Source: Thysanoteuthis rhombus (Eukaryota; Mollusca; Cephalopoda; Oegopsida; Thysanoteuthidae). From it: 64,000 nt of DNA. Both the position numbers and the translations under genes were made by a program. The stretch covers positions 36,484,891-36,548,890 of the forward strand of contig OY735222.1 of the NCBI GenBank assembly GCA_963457665.1. Reading direction: 5' to 3'. Of the stretch, positions 62,781-64,000 are shown piece after piece; within the stretch, counting starts at the first letter, position 1; each line of letters starts with the position of its first letter. A model generated the notes under the pieces. It was given only the letters and a program-made list of their open reading frames with translations, was not told the origin of the DNA and did no database searches.

Positions 62781-64000
62781 CTTTGGCTGAGATCATATTT
62801 AATCATAGTTCGACCACTATGACTAGTGCAAATCCTAGAGATAATCATTTCTCAATCACTTTTGAACCCTTTTTTCCTATTGAAAAAAAACAAAGGAAAG
62901 CAAAAACAACAAAAAACCCTGTTCCCTCAAAAGAATTGTTCATTTGATTTTTTTTCTTCTTCTGTTTAGTCTTTCAGTTGCTCAACAACTACACTATTAA
63001 GTGTTATAGCATTTTGGTTCCCTGTGGGAATATCACAAGTACAAAAATGCTACTTAAGCAATCAAAAACCATATTAGTCAAGCGTTGATATTTCAGTGTT
63101 TATTAGTATCATCTTAGTATATTGAGTGACTCGAGTTGCTCTTTTATAAACAAAAATGACCAAATTTTTCAATGGAGGGGTTAAGCAAATCATACTGTAT
63201 TGTCAGAAACTCTCCAATGAAAATTTTAAAAAGTATAGAATTGAACTCTATCTAAAAGCCAGTGGGCAGGAGAACAATATTAGGATATTCAGGCCTTCCA
63301 GGTGAAAAGTTGATCACATCCTGATTATGAATAGTGCCCTTACGCTAACTACAGTGTCAGCCATCCCTGTGTGGGCTCCGTATATCATAAGTTTTTGTCT
63401 TGGCTAGACTTAGTTCTTGGAGGTTTGCGATATGTGAAATTGACTTAGAGGTAGCAAGCACCCAAAATGGTGTCACACACTTCACCTGCTTTTTACTCAA
63501 AGACTGGTTGTCAGTTGTTGGGAGGTGAAGAGATGAATTGATGCTTCTCCCAAAGACAGTTTGCTCTCATTTTGTACTAATGTCTCAGCTAGTTTGAATT
63601 TAATTTTTCAATTCCATTTTCTGTGCTGTTAACTCTTAGGCCACCTGTATCTCTCTACAGGTCACATATCCAGATAGGAGCACCAAGCACAATCTTTGCA
63701 CTATTGTTAAGTAATAGCTTTGTGCAACAAGCTGAGATTTTACATTACCCCAAAAGTCTGTTATGTTTGTGTCATTAGATGGCATTAGGAGCATTACACT
63801 TGAGAATCATCTATATTGTAAGATACAGTAGATAGCCAAGATACTCGAAATATCCAAATCAAGTGTTGAAAATTATTTGCACCTACTTAGTTATATTTGT
63901 TGCTTTGATGTATAGCTTACTAACAAGTTGAGCAATAAAGATCTACTGAACTGTATTTCTATGTGCAATTTTAGAAAAGCATTTTGATTGAGTGAAACAA

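Larger units (their letters stand above)
59626..64000. other. ST7: ST7 intron 1 (partial)
   Basis: AT-rich intron with no second exon found before the window ends. It holds a (GAC)7 tract at 59938-59958, a short AT tract at 60964-60980 and a hAT-like MITE at 62275-62780. A 75-codon open frame at 61885-62112 has no recognisable features and ends in a homopolymer run. Confidence 0.7.

Overview
This window comes from an animal nuclear genome. It is AT-rich, with long introns between short exons that use GT/AG splice sites, and it is dense in microsatellites, minisatellites and fragments of many transposon families. The mix of repeats (tRNA-derived SINEs, Penelope-like remnants with hammerhead-like motifs, mariner, hAT-type MITEs, LINE scraps) suits a lophotrochozoan. 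A mollusc, perhaps a cephalopod, is my inference and is not shown directly.

Two conserved protein-coding genes are recognisable, and they point away from each other. The first fills most of the window on the minus strand, from about 54.0 kb down to 11.4 kb. It is the MCM3AP/GANP orthologue, the metazoan Sac3-type scaffold of the TREX-2 mRNA-export complex. I could place 19 consecutive coding exons by hand. All intron phases fit, and together they give 5706 nt, or 1902 codons, with no stop. The order is FG-nucleoporin-like N-terminus, RRM, linker, Sac3/GANP core, glutamine- and proline-rich linker, ENY2/centrin-binding-type helix with coiled coil, and part of the MCM3AP-specific C-terminal region. 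The last few hundred residues were not found; they probably lie beyond position 1. The second gene starts at 59475 on the plus strand. Only its first coding exon is present, and it encodes the conserved N-terminal membrane segment of ST7.

Layout: 1-11.4 kb is gene-poor, with LINE, SINE, Penelope-like and hAT-like remnants, and is probably an MCM3AP intron. 11.4-50.7 kb holds MCM3AP exons 20 to 2, with repeats in the introns, including a 22-copy 27-bp and a 47-copy 38-bp minisatellite. 50.7-54.0 kb is the intron next to a proposed non-coding first exon, with an ETS-type site at 54025. 54.0-59.4 kb is intergenic, with a broken mariner transposase and a (CT)n tract. 59.5-64 kb is ST7 exon 1 and intron 1.

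The most interesting non-genic structure is a small family of fold-back elements at 29065, 39802 and 36153, with a diverged relative near 55.7-56.2 kb. The two full copies are about 400 bp. They have roughly 93-bp inverted terminal arms, each arm carrying a hammerhead-ribozyme-like core, around a tRNA-like pol III promoter. The copies are flanked by direct repeats of 9-13 bp, which suggests retrotransposition.
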